From an uncultured Bacteroidota bacterium (lineage in GTDB: Bacteria; Bacteroidota; Bacteroidia; Chitinophagales; Chitinophagaceae), in assembly GCA_903847655.1 (NCBI GenBank), contig CAINEG010000230.1:1-5464 (forward strand): a stretch of DNA of 5,464 nt. Direction: 5' to 3'. Every line of letters begins with the position of its first letter. Positions within the stretch are counted from its first letter, which is position 1. Under the pieces are notes generated by a model, which did not search any database, was not told where the DNA came from, and was given only the letters and a program-made list of their open reading frames with translations. The position numbers and the translations under genes are program-made. Below, piece after piece: positions 1 through 5,464 of this stretch.

Positions 1-627
1 GATTTAATCAACGAAGGAAACCTAGGCTTAATTAAAGCAGCACAACGTTTTGATGAAACCAAGGGTTTTAAATTTATATCTTATGCAGTTTGGTGGATCC
101 GTCAATCTATTTTGCAAGCTTTAGCAGAGCAAGGTCGTTTGGTACGTTTACCACAGAACAAAATTGGTACTTATAATAAAGCCAACAAGGCCTATATGGC
201 TTTTGAGCAAGAACATGAACGTGAGCCATCTACCGAGGAATTAGCAGGTATCTTAGAAATGTCTGAGACCGAGATTAACAATATTTTCCAGTCCAATACC
301 CGTCATACTTCTTTAGATGCACCAGTGCATGAGGCAGAGGATGTGGCCATGGGAGATTTACTTAAAGGAGGCGATGAAACAGACGAAGATGTGATGAAAG
401 ATTCTTTAAGAGAAGAAATTCGTCGCGTACTTAAGTCATTGAGTCCTAGAGAGGCAGAGATAGTTAACGCCTATTTTGGTTTAGATGGTGAGAATGGCGT
501 TACCATTGAGCAAATTGGTATTAAATACGATTTAACGAAGGAAAGAATAAGACAAATTAAAGAGCGTGCTATTAAACGTTTACAGAAAGCAAGATATAGC
601 AACGCACTAAAGGCTTATTTGGGCTAG
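1..627 (+). CDS. rpoD: Primary RNA polymerase sigma factor (RpoD/SigA type), 5'-truncated
   Basis: This is the 3' part of a sigma-70 family primary sigma factor, which directs RNA polymerase to housekeeping promoters. The frame is open from base 1 and gives 208 residues, so the true start lies before the window; any start inside it would be artificial. Residues 1-51 cover regions 2.2 to 2.4, with the DLINEGNLGLIKAAQRFD stretch, the aromatic YAVWWIRQSI promoter-melting and -10 recognition segment, and the LVRLP link to region 3. Region 3 follows (about 53-115). Region 4 (about 136-208) contains SLSPREAEIV and the -35-binding helix-turn-helix around LTKERIRQIKERAIKRL. The Bacteroidota primary sigma factor is about 285-290 residues long and lacks region 1.1, so roughly 80 residues are missing. 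The gene ends in two consecutive in-frame TAG codons (625-630), followed by a terminator. The family is certain; primary rather than alternative sigma is very likely from the strongly conserved region 2. Confidence 0.95.
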   Translation, partial: DLINEGNLGLIKAAQRFDETKGFKFISYAVWWIRQSILQALAEQGRLVRLPQNKIGTYNKANKAYMAFEQEHEREPSTEELAGILEMSETEINNIFQSNTRHTSLDAPVHEAEDVAMGDLLKGGDETDEDVMKDSLREEIRRVLKSLSPREAEIVNAYFGLDGENGVTIEQIGIKYDLTKERIRQIKERAIKRLQKARYSNALKAYLG

Positions 628-643
628 TAGTATACAATATTAT

Positions 644-683
644 AAAGCCCCTTCAGTCTAAGGATTTGATGGGGCTTTTTTTT
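644..683 (+). terminator. Intrinsic terminator after the sigma factor gene
   Basis: An 8-bp perfect stem, AAAGCCCC (644-651) with GGGGCTTT (671-678), overlaps a run of eight T at 676-683. The stem can extend inward past one T-T mismatch by three pairs (653-655 with 667-669), leaving an 11-nt loop. It starts 17 bases after the first stop codon. It should separate the sigma factor transcript from trxB. Confidence 0.9.
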
Positions 684-772
684 AGCCAAGATTTTGTTGA
701 TAATTTGATAATGAAGAAAGTAAAAAGATTGAATAGGATAAAATAGAAATTTGAATAAGTAATATAGAAGTT

Positions 773-1708
773 ATGGAAACAGAAAAAGTAAGCATTTTAA
801 TTATAGGTTCAGGACCTGCTGGCTACACGGCGGCTATTTATGCAGCGCGTGCCAATATGAAACCATTATTATACCAAGGTATTCAACCAGGGGGTCAATT
901 AACTATTACTACTGAAGTGGAAAACTATCCTGGTTTTCCAGATGGTATTCAGGGGCCAGAAATGATGGTGCATTTTGAAAAACAAGCGGCACGTATGGGT
1001 GCAGACATTCGTTATGGTTTAGCCACTAAGGTTGATTTTAGTGGAGAAGTAAAGAAAGTATGGATCGATGATGAAAAATTAATTGAAGCAGACGCAGTCA
1101 TTATATCAACTGGTGCAAGTGCTAAATGGTTGGGTATTCCAAGTGAAGAAAGATTAAATGGTTTTGGTGTGAGTGCTTGTGCCGTTTGTGATGGATTCTT
1201 TTTTAAAGGGAAAGAAGTGGCCATAGTAGGTGCTGGCGATACGGCAGCAGAAGAAGCACATTATTTATCAAAGATGTGTACCACGGTGCATATGTTTGTG
1301 CGTAAAAATGCGATGCGTGCTTCTAAAGTAATGCAAGATAGAGTGATGAATACACCGAATATAAAAATGTATTTTAATACAGAGACCGATGAAATTTTAG
1401 GAGAGAAGAAAGTAGAAGGGGTGCGTATTTTAAATACCAAAACAAATACCAAAGAAGAGATTCCAGTAAGTGCCTTTTTTGTGGCCATTGGTCACCAACC
1501 CAATAGTGGCATTTTCAAAGATTATATCACTATGGATGAAACAGGATATATTCTTACAGAACCTGGCACCACTAAAACCAATGTGGAAGGCGTATTTGCA
1601 TCGGGCGATGTACAAGATAAAAACTACCGTCAAGCAGTCACTGCTGCAGGTAGTGGTTGCATGGCGGCCTTAGATGCGGAGCGTTATTTAACTGCAAAAG
1701 GACATTAA
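773..1708 (+). CDS. trxB: Thioredoxin-disulfide reductase
   Basis: This cytoplasmic FAD enzyme passes electrons from NADPH to thioredoxin. The 311-residue length is normal for the low-molecular-weight bacterial type. The FAD-binding Rossmann motif GSGPAG is at residues 12-17, and PGGQL, typical of the family, is at 39-43. The redox-active pair is C136-A-V-C139 followed by D140, in the usual CxxCD form. The NADPH-binding glycine motif is GAGDTAAEEA at 153-162. The C-terminal FAD contact has GDV (278-280) and the YRQAVTAAGSG segment (285-295). The segment after the NADPH motif reads VRKNAMR (176-182) where many homologues have HRRxxxR; R177, K178 and R182 keep the positive charge expected for NADPH preference. 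The start has no strong Shine-Dalgarno, which is normal for Bacteroidota, and leaves the usual short lead before the FAD motif. Its stop overlaps the folB start by one base, so the two are probably cotranscribed. I found no convincing promoter in the AT-rich spacer at 684-772. Confidence 0.96.
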   Translation: METEKVSILIIGSGPAGYTAAIYAARANMKPLLYQGIQPGGQLTITTEVENYPGFPDGIQGPEMMVHFEKQAARMGADIRYGLATKVDFSGEVKKVWIDDEKLIEADAVIISTGASAKWLGIPSEERLNGFGVSACAVCDGFFFKGKEVAIVGAGDTAAEEAHYLSKMCTTVHMFVRKNAMRASKVMQDRVMNTPNIKMYFNTETDEILGEKKVEGVRILNTKTNTKEEIPVSAFFVAIGHQPNSGIFKDYITMDETGYILTEPGTTKTNVEGVFASGDVQDKNYRQAVTAAGSGCMAALDAERYLTAKGH

Positions 1709-2082
1709 TGTCTAACTCCAATAAAATGCGCATTGAATTAAATGAGCTAGTCTTTTTAGGTTACCATGGTTTGTATGCCGAAGAAAAAAAATTAGGCAAT
1801 ACCTATAAAGTGAATGTGCATATTGATTTTATCCCAAAGAAAGAATTGGTAGATCAATTAGATCAGACCATTGATTATGTCCATGTGTATGCCATCATTA
1901 AAAAGTGGATGGAAATTCCTACGCCCTTATTAGAAACCTTAGTAGGGAATATAGCAGAGGAGATTTTAGTCAGTCAAACTCTGGTAGATAAAGTGTTTGT
2001 AGCCATTAGAAAAGTCCATATGCCCATCCCTCAATTTGAAGGGAATATTTCTGTTTCAGTGGAGAAATCTAGAAACAAATAA
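1708..2082 (+). CDS. folB: Dihydroneopterin aldolase
   Basis: This enzyme cleaves 7,8-dihydroneopterin to 6-hydroxymethyl-7,8-dihydropterin and glycolaldehyde in folate biosynthesis; family members form octamers. The 124 residues from this start match the usual length of about 120. Conserved features are GYHG (18-21), the acidic E25-E26 before KKLG (27-30), IDY with Y57, LLE with pterin-anchoring E76, and K102 in IRKVHMPIP. By comparison with the Staphylococcus aureus enzyme, E26, Y57, E76 and K102 correspond to its Glu22, Tyr54, Glu74 and Lys100; this alignment is from memory. The turn after PIP reads Q-F-E-G where many homologues have a glycine directly after PIP. An in-frame ATG at 1657 would add 17 residues encoded inside trxB and unlike the family. 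ATG 1708 is preferred because TAATG joins it to the trxB stop, suggesting translational coupling; ATG 1726 is a less likely alternative. Confidence 0.92.
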   Translation: MSNSNKMRIELNELVFLGYHGLYAEEKKLGNTYKVNVHIDFIPKKELVDQLDQTIDYVHVYAIIKKWMEIPTPLLETLVGNIAEEILVSQTLVDKVFVAIRKVHMPIPQFEGNISVSVEKSRNK

Positions 2083-2110
2083 ATCAACCCAATTCTTTTC
2101 CTTTAGATTT
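2065..2110. terminator. Possible weak bidirectional hairpin between folB and the MATE gene
   Basis: AAATCTA (2065-2071) can pair with TAGATTT (2104-2110), spanning the 20-bp gap between the two convergent stops. The stem is AT-rich and the loop is about 32 nt, so it would be weak. The plus strand has only broken T-rich stretches (such as TTCTTTTCCTTT, 2093-2104) and no clean T-tract after the stem. No better terminator is visible for either gene, so this is a tentative call based on position. Confidence 0.2.
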
Positions 2111-3461
2111 TCTTGTCCTTCCAACGTTTGGATTGAATGTACCAATAAGAAGGTAACAATAAAGTAATCCAATAGATAATTTCGCACATCCAGCCAATGG
2201 TGATGGGCAATTGAAAATACTCGATGGTGAGGTAGGCATAGATGATATAAATAATAATGGCTACAAATTCAATGGCTAAATTAATTTTAGATTGCCCCGT
2301 ACCAGTCACTGCGTTCAACCATATGGTAGCAATAGACATAATTAATAAGGCAAAGGATACTACTCTTAATACGGGAATGCCTTCCTGCATAAACCCTTCT
2401 CCTTGGCCATAAATGGATAAAAATTGATGCGCAAATAAGTTTAATAATAGACAGACCAATAAAGCAAAGCCTAAACTCCATTTGACAATTTTATTGATTA
2501 AAGGAATTACTTTATCCTGCATACCTTGTCCAATAATATTACTCACCATGGTATTGGCAGTGGCTGCAAATGCCCAGGTAAAGCTTCCAAAGAATCCAAA
2601 GATATTACGCATGGCATTGGACACCGCTAAGGCTTGCTCACCTCTGTGTTCAATTAAAATGTAGAAGAATTCCCAACTGATAATACTAATCATGTATTGC
2701 ATCATTATAGGAGAAGACTGCACTAAAATTAATTTAATATAGTCCCACTTTACTGAAAATCGTTTGAATAATTCAAAGCGGGCGCCAATTTTTTGATAAT
2801 GAATGACTAAGTAAATGACTAGTAAACCCATCACCTCAGATATAATGGAAGCATAGGCGGCACCATTTAAACCCATGGCCGCAAAACCAAAATGTCCAAA
2901 AATTAAACTGTAATCAAAAAAGATATTAAATAAGGCTTCTGTCGCTGTACCAATGATTAAAAACTTGCTTTGATTGGTACCCACTAATAAGGCATTGCGC
3001 ATTTGGTAAATAAACAAAAAGGGGATACCCCAAATTCTTATTTTTAAAAATTCGATGACCGTATCAGCTCTTTGGGTATCGTGTAATAAACTATGGAATA
3101 TACTAGGGGCTATAAAATACGTAAAGGAAATACCTACAATGGATAAGCATATAGAAATGATCACCCCTTGAGAAAATAAAATACCTATTTCATCCACTCT
3201 ATTTTCTCCCGCTCGTCTAGAAATAAGTGCTTGTAAGCCATTGTTCAATCCTTGGCCCATGACCCCAAAAATCAAATAAAACACCCCAGTGATGCCTCCA
3301 ATAGCCAGCGCTTCGGTACTCAATGAGCCTAAGAAAATATTGTTGATGACAAAATTTACCTGAGGTACCATAATAGCCAAAGCAATAGGCAAGGAGATAG
3401 CCAATATTTGCTTACTGCTGATGTTTACTTGTAAAGAGGGCGTTGCCTGATGGGTGCTCAT
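2103..3461 (-). CDS. MATE family efflux transporter
   Basis: This is a multidrug and toxic compound extrusion (MATE) family inner-membrane transporter that would expel cationic or aromatic compounds using an H+ or Na+ gradient; the substrate cannot be told from sequence. The 452 residues contain about twelve hydrophobic segments, roughly 19-45, 52-76, 93-118, 137-160, 166-190, 195-222, 242-271, 286-310, 325-347, 362-385, 393-415 and 418-441. This is the 6+6 layout and normal length of the family. Typical family segments are GQGLNNGLQALISRRAGE (69-86), RNALLVGTNQSK (155-166), GLNGAAYA (197-204) and VTGTGQSK (385-392). E264 in helix 7 (SWEFF) matches the position of an ion-coupling Glu in NorM-type proteins. 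The first helix has N40-N41 where NorM and DinF-type proteins often have a functional Asp. The next in-frame ATG is residue 31, inside helix 1, so the start at 3461 is well supported. It is a lone minus-strand gene, divergent from the DUF3822-like gene and convergent with folB. Its subfamily is unresolved. Confidence 0.93.
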   Translation of the reverse strand: MSTHQATPSLQVNISSKQILAISLPIALAIMVPQVNFVINNIFLGSLSTEALAIGGITGVFYLIFGVMGQGLNNGLQALISRRAGENRVDEIGILFSQGVIISICLSIVGISFTYFIAPSIFHSLLHDTQRADTVIEFLKIRIWGIPFLFIYQMRNALLVGTNQSKFLIIGTATEALFNIFFDYSLIFGHFGFAAMGLNGAAYASIISEVMGLLVIYLVIHYQKIGARFELFKRFSVKWDYIKLILVQSSPIMMQYMISIISWEFFYILIEHRGEQALAVSNAMRNIFGFFGSFTWAFAATANTMVSNIIGQGMQDKVIPLINKIVKWSLGFALLVCLLLNLFAHQFLSIYGQGEGFMQEGIPVLRVVSFALLIMSIATIWLNAVTGTGQSKINLAIEFVAIIIYIIYAYLTIEYFQLPITIGWMCEIIYWITLLLPSYWYIQSKRWKDKKI

Positions 3462-3468
3462 ATAATTG

Positions 3469-3476
3469 CAAATCTA
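3469..3476 (-). promoter_or_regulatory. Candidate Bacteroidota -7 promoter element for the MATE gene
   Basis: Read on the minus strand this is TAGATTTG, an exact match to the Bacteroidota -7 consensus TAnnTTTG. Only seven bases (3462-3468) separate it from the MATE start codon, so initiation at the usual distance would give a nearly leaderless mRNA. The nearest upstream TTTG (minus strand, 3490-3493) is 13 bp away, shorter than the roughly 19-21 bp usual between the -33 and -7 elements. The -33 part is therefore not convincing. Confidence 0.45.
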
Positions 3477-3534
3477 CAATTAGTTTTAGCAAAGAACTGC
3501 TCCTTTTTTTATATCATTGCATAAGAAATAGAGC

Positions 3535-4353
3535 ATGGCACAAAAGAAATTAAGCGTTTACGGAAATTTAGTGAGTACGGCTAACAATAAAGTGGAGAAT
3601 CTTTATTTAGTCATAGGTCAAAACAGTATTGTTTTTGTTGTAAAAAATACGCTGATCAATGAATTTGTGGCCATTGAACATTTTGAGGGTAGTGAAGATC
3701 AGCAAGGATGGAACCAATTGATCGGGTATTTACAAAATAATTCTACTTTAATACATTCAGTATATAATAAAATATATTTTGTTTTAAATGTCCCAAGAAT
3801 GCTTTTGACCAAGGAGCATGCCGTAGAGGACAATTTACAATATGCGAACGAACTTAATTTAGTTTTTGGCCTTAAACCTGATGAAGAAATTTATACCTCT
3901 TTGATTGATGCCAAGTACAATTTAGTGTACAGTGTTCCGGATGAATTGAGTGCTTTGTTGTCCAGAACTTTTCCTACGGGCAAATGGCAACATTATGCTC
4001 AATTTCTATTACAACATGCAGGCAACAGCCAACTGCAGTTAACTATTTTCGACCATCATATCATTGTGCACATCAAAGACCAAGCCCAAACAAAATTCTT
4101 GAATTATTATAGTTTGGCGGGTAAAGACCAAAACATTTATACCATATTAAATGCCTGTATTCAAGCGGGGGTGGATACCAATTTGATTGATTTGAAAATA
4201 ATTGGATGCACAGCAGCAAGTGCTAATTTTGTTAATGCATTAATTCCTTATTTTAAATCATTCGAACAAACAGCCATTGCTGACTCCGGTATTGGACTTG
4301 ATTTAAACAAAACTTATCCTGATTTTAGTTACGCCCCTTATTTTATATTTTAA
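3535..4353 (+). CDS. DUF3822 family protein (function unknown)
   Basis: I recognise this 272-residue protein as probably DUF3822, a Bacteroidota family of unknown function, from its overall pattern and its place directly before rsmD. There is no signal peptide or membrane segment, so it is probably cytoplasmic. It has two halves. The first starts with a beta-hairpin-like stretch (ENLYLVIGQNSIVFVVKN, 21-38) and contains FVLNVPRMLLTKEH (82-95), which resembles the family's conserved 'VP..L' strand. The second has strand pairs around LQLTIFDHHIIVHIKD (167-182), then a helix with QNIYTILNACIQAGVD (199-214) and the strand LKIIGC (220-225). This pseudo-duplicated layout faintly resembles actin-like ATPase folds such as PilM, but I see no nucleotide-binding motif; that is speculation. 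A near-match to the -7 consensus (TATCATTG, 3512-3519, one mismatch) lies 15 bases before the ATG, without a clear -33 element. Its stop shares one base with the rsmD start, implying coupled expression. Confidence 0.72.
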   Translation: MAQKKLSVYGNLVSTANNKVENLYLVIGQNSIVFVVKNTLINEFVAIEHFEGSEDQQGWNQLIGYLQNNSTLIHSVYNKIYFVLNVPRMLLTKEHAVEDNLQYANELNLVFGLKPDEEIYTSLIDAKYNLVYSVPDELSALLSRTFPTGKWQHYAQFLLQHAGNSQLQLTIFDHHIIVHIKDQAQTKFLNYYSLAGKDQNIYTILNACIQAGVDTNLIDLKIIGCTAASANFVNALIPYFKSFEQTAIADSGIGLDLNKTYPDFSYAPYFIF

Positions 4354-4886
4354 TGAGAATCATTTCCGGAAAATATGGTGGTAGGAGAATTCATCCGCCT
4401 AGCAATATGCCCCATACTAGGCCAACCACCGATGTGGCCAAGGAAGGACTATTTAATATTTTGCAAACCAGGGTTCAATTAGAAGGGGCGACTACTTTGG
4501 ATTTATTTGGAGGCACTGGTTGTATTAGTTATGAATTGGCTTCTAGAGGCGCTACCCATTTAACCATAGTAGAAAAAGACAATCAAATGTTGGAATTTAT
4601 TAAAACCAATATAGAACAATTGAAAATTGAAAATGCACAAATGGTTAGAATGGATGTATTCCAATATTTAAATAGTTGTACGCAACAATACGATATTATT
4701 TTTGCTGGGCCTCCTTATGCATTAACGACCATTGATGATTTGCCTAGAATCATCGTAGAGCGAAAATTAATTTCACCAGAAGGGTATTTTATATTAGAAC
4801 ATACGCCACGCAATAATTATGAAAATTTTGCTGGTTTTAGTTTTCAAAGAAATTATGGGGCCACGGTATTTAGCTTTTTTGAATAG
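4353..4886 (+). CDS. rsmD: 16S rRNA (guanine(966)-N(2))-methyltransferase RsmD
   Basis: RsmD uses S-adenosylmethionine to methylate N2 of G966 in 16S rRNA during 30S assembly. The 177 residues match the family length. The N-terminus has RIISGKYGGRRI (2-13, usually RIIGGxxRGRxL) and RPTTDVAKEGLFNIL (23-37). Motif I, which binds the methyl donor, is DLFGGTGCISYELASRGA (50-67), followed by the acidic IVEKD (72-76). D101 in RMD is a further conserved acidic site. The end, RNYGATVFSFFE, is the family's usual C-terminus, so the protein is complete. Oddly, motif IV reads F-A-G-P-P-Y (117-122): G119 (GGG, 4707-4709) replaces the Asp or Asn of the D/N-P-P-Y/F signature that contacts the target amino group. 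The frame is intact, so this is a substitution and not decay. The ATG overlaps the upstream stop at TAATG. Family assignment is secure; activity is uncertain because of G119. Confidence 0.93.
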   Translation: MRIISGKYGGRRIHPPSNMPHTRPTTDVAKEGLFNILQTRVQLEGATTLDLFGGTGCISYELASRGATHLTIVEKDNQMLEFIKTNIEQLKIENAQMVRMDVFQYLNSCTQQYDIIFAGPPYALTTIDDLPRIIVERKLISPEGYFILEHTPRNNYENFAGFSFQRNYGATVFSFFE

Positions 4887-4901
4887 CTAAAAAATTCAAG
4901 T

Positions 4902-5464
4902 ATGAACAAGTCAGCGGCTAGAAAACATTGGTTGGAACATAGAAGCAATTTGACAGTCAATGATTGTCTAAAATTGGACGACCTGCTGCTTATACAATTT
5001 CAAAAATTGGATTGGTCGAATGTACATTGCGTGGCCAGTTATTATCCCTTAGAAAAACAAAACGAACCCAATACTTTGCTTTTAACCAAGTACCTTAAAG
5101 CTTTTATTCCTGGAATTGTATTGGCTTATCCTATTGTGGATCCAATCAATATGACCATGCAGTTTTATGCCGAAACTGAAAGCTTGCAGCAAAATCAATA
5201 TGGGATTATGGAGCCTTTAACAACCAGGCCCATGGAAGCAGCAGAGATTGATGCGATACTAGTGCCTTTGATTACGGTGGATCAAAGCGGGCATAGAATT
5301 GGTTTTGGTAAGGGGTTCTACGATAAATATTTTGTTAACTTCCCCTCTAATAGGCCTAGAATAGGCATTTCTTATTTCGAGCCCATTGCAAATATCCAAG
5401 ATACCCATGAATTTGACGTACCTTTGACCCATTGTATTACGCCTTGGAATAGTTATGAATTTTA
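4902..5464 (+). CDS. 5-formyltetrahydrofolate cyclo-ligase (MTHFS), 3' end at window edge
   Basis: This enzyme converts 5-formyltetrahydrofolate to 5,10-methenyltetrahydrofolate with ATP, returning a storage or inhibitory folate to the one-carbon pool. Translation from ATG 4902 gives 187 residues and then the bases TA, the first two of the next codon, at the window edge. Since the family is about 180-200 residues long, that codon is probably a stop (TAA or TAG), but tyrosine is possible. The basic N-terminal helix (RKHWLEHR, 7-14) is typical. YYPLEKQNEPNT (47-58) matches the substrate-binding region that usually reads E-V-D/N-T. YGIMEP (100-105) is the usual F/Y-G-I-x-E-P. The ATP and phosphate-binding signature is VPLITVD (121-127) with HRIGFGKGFYDKY (131-143). 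FDVPLTHCITP (171-181) matches the conserved C-terminal D-x-P-L segment. It lies 15 bases after rsmD on the same strand, so it is likely in the same operon, with no strong Shine-Dalgarno. The gene is often called ygfA or fau in other bacteria. Confidence 0.92.
   Translation, partial: MNKSAARKHWLEHRSNLTVNDCLKLDDLLLIQFQKLDWSNVHCVASYYPLEKQNEPNTLLLTKYLKAFIPGIVLAYPIVDPINMTMQFYAETESLQQNQYGIMEPLTTRPMEAAEIDAILVPLITVDQSGHRIGFGKGFYDKYFVNFPSNRPRIGISYFEPIANIQDTHEFDVPLTHCITPWNSYEF

Noticed and set aside
112..627. A start for the sigma factor gene at TTG 112
   Set aside because: The frame is open from base 1 and encodes conserved sigma region 2 before this codon; the real start is outside the window.
711..746. 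An 11-codon open frame (ATG 711 to TAG 744) before trxB, as a possible leader peptide
   Set aside because: It is very short and AT-rich, with no attenuator-like hairpin after it; chance is the simplest explanation.
684..772. A promoter or riboswitch in the AT-rich spacer before trxB
   Set aside because: The best partial -7 matches (TAATTTG at 701-707 and GAAATTTG at 746-753) either have the wrong spacing within the element or no TTG at a proper distance upstream; no stable folded element is visible.
1012..1673. Open frames of about 67-75 codons on both strands inside trxB
   Set aside because: They overlap a strongly conserved gene in other frames and have no recognisable protein features; they are shadows.
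1657..1707. An N-terminal extension of FolB from ATG 1657
   Set aside because: The 17 extra residues lie inside trxB in another frame and match nothing in the family; ATG 1708 fits the TAATG coupling and the normal length.
2287..2664. Short open frames on both strands within the MATE gene
   Set aside because: They are shadow frames of a full-length transporter gene with clear family motifs.
1..5464. Mobile elements, CRISPR arrays, tRNA or rRNA genes, or a defence or biosynthetic cluster
   Set aside because: I saw no direct repeats with spacers, transposase motifs, terminal inverted repeats or structural RNA signatures; nearly all bases are explained by housekeeping genes of similar composition.

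Overview
The window looks like ordinary chromosomal DNA from a low-GC member of the Bacteroidota, possibly the Chitinophagaceae or a relative. Four things suggest this: a primary sigma factor of the short Bacteroidota type, a DUF3822-like gene directly upstream of rsmD (a pairing I recall mainly from this phylum), starts without strong Shine-Dalgarno sequences, and a Bacteroidota-type TAnnTTTG promoter element. The family-level placement is a guess.

Layout: (1) bases 1-627 hold the 3' part of the primary sigma factor gene (region 2.2 to the C-terminus), ending in a double in-frame TAG and followed by a clear intrinsic terminator at 644-683. (2) After an AT-rich spacer, trxB (thioredoxin reductase, 773-1708) overlaps folB (dihydroneopterin aldolase, 1708-2082) by one base at a TAATG junction. 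(3) A MATE-family efflux transporter (3461 back to 2103, minus strand) converges on folB with only 20 bp between the stops. (4) From a 73-bp divergent intergenic region, a second plus-strand unit runs through a DUF3822-like gene (3535-4353), rsmD (4353-4886, again overlapping by one base at TAATG) and a 5-formyltetrahydrofolate cyclo-ligase gene (4902 to the window end, cut one base short of what is probably its stop codon).

The genes serve housekeeping roles: transcription initiation, thiol redox balance, folate synthesis and recycling (folB and the cyclo-ligase), 16S rRNA modification (rsmD) and export of toxic compounds or metabolites (MATE). The two plus-strand units look like short operons with translational coupling.

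I see no mobile element, CRISPR array, tRNA, rRNA or phage gene, and no evidence of a new multi-gene system. The points most worth a second look are an unusual RsmD motif IV (A-G-P-P-Y where D/N-P-P-Y/F is expected), a promoter -7 element so close to the MATE start codon that the mRNA would be nearly leaderless, and the uncharacterised DUF3822-like protein translationally coupled to rsmD.
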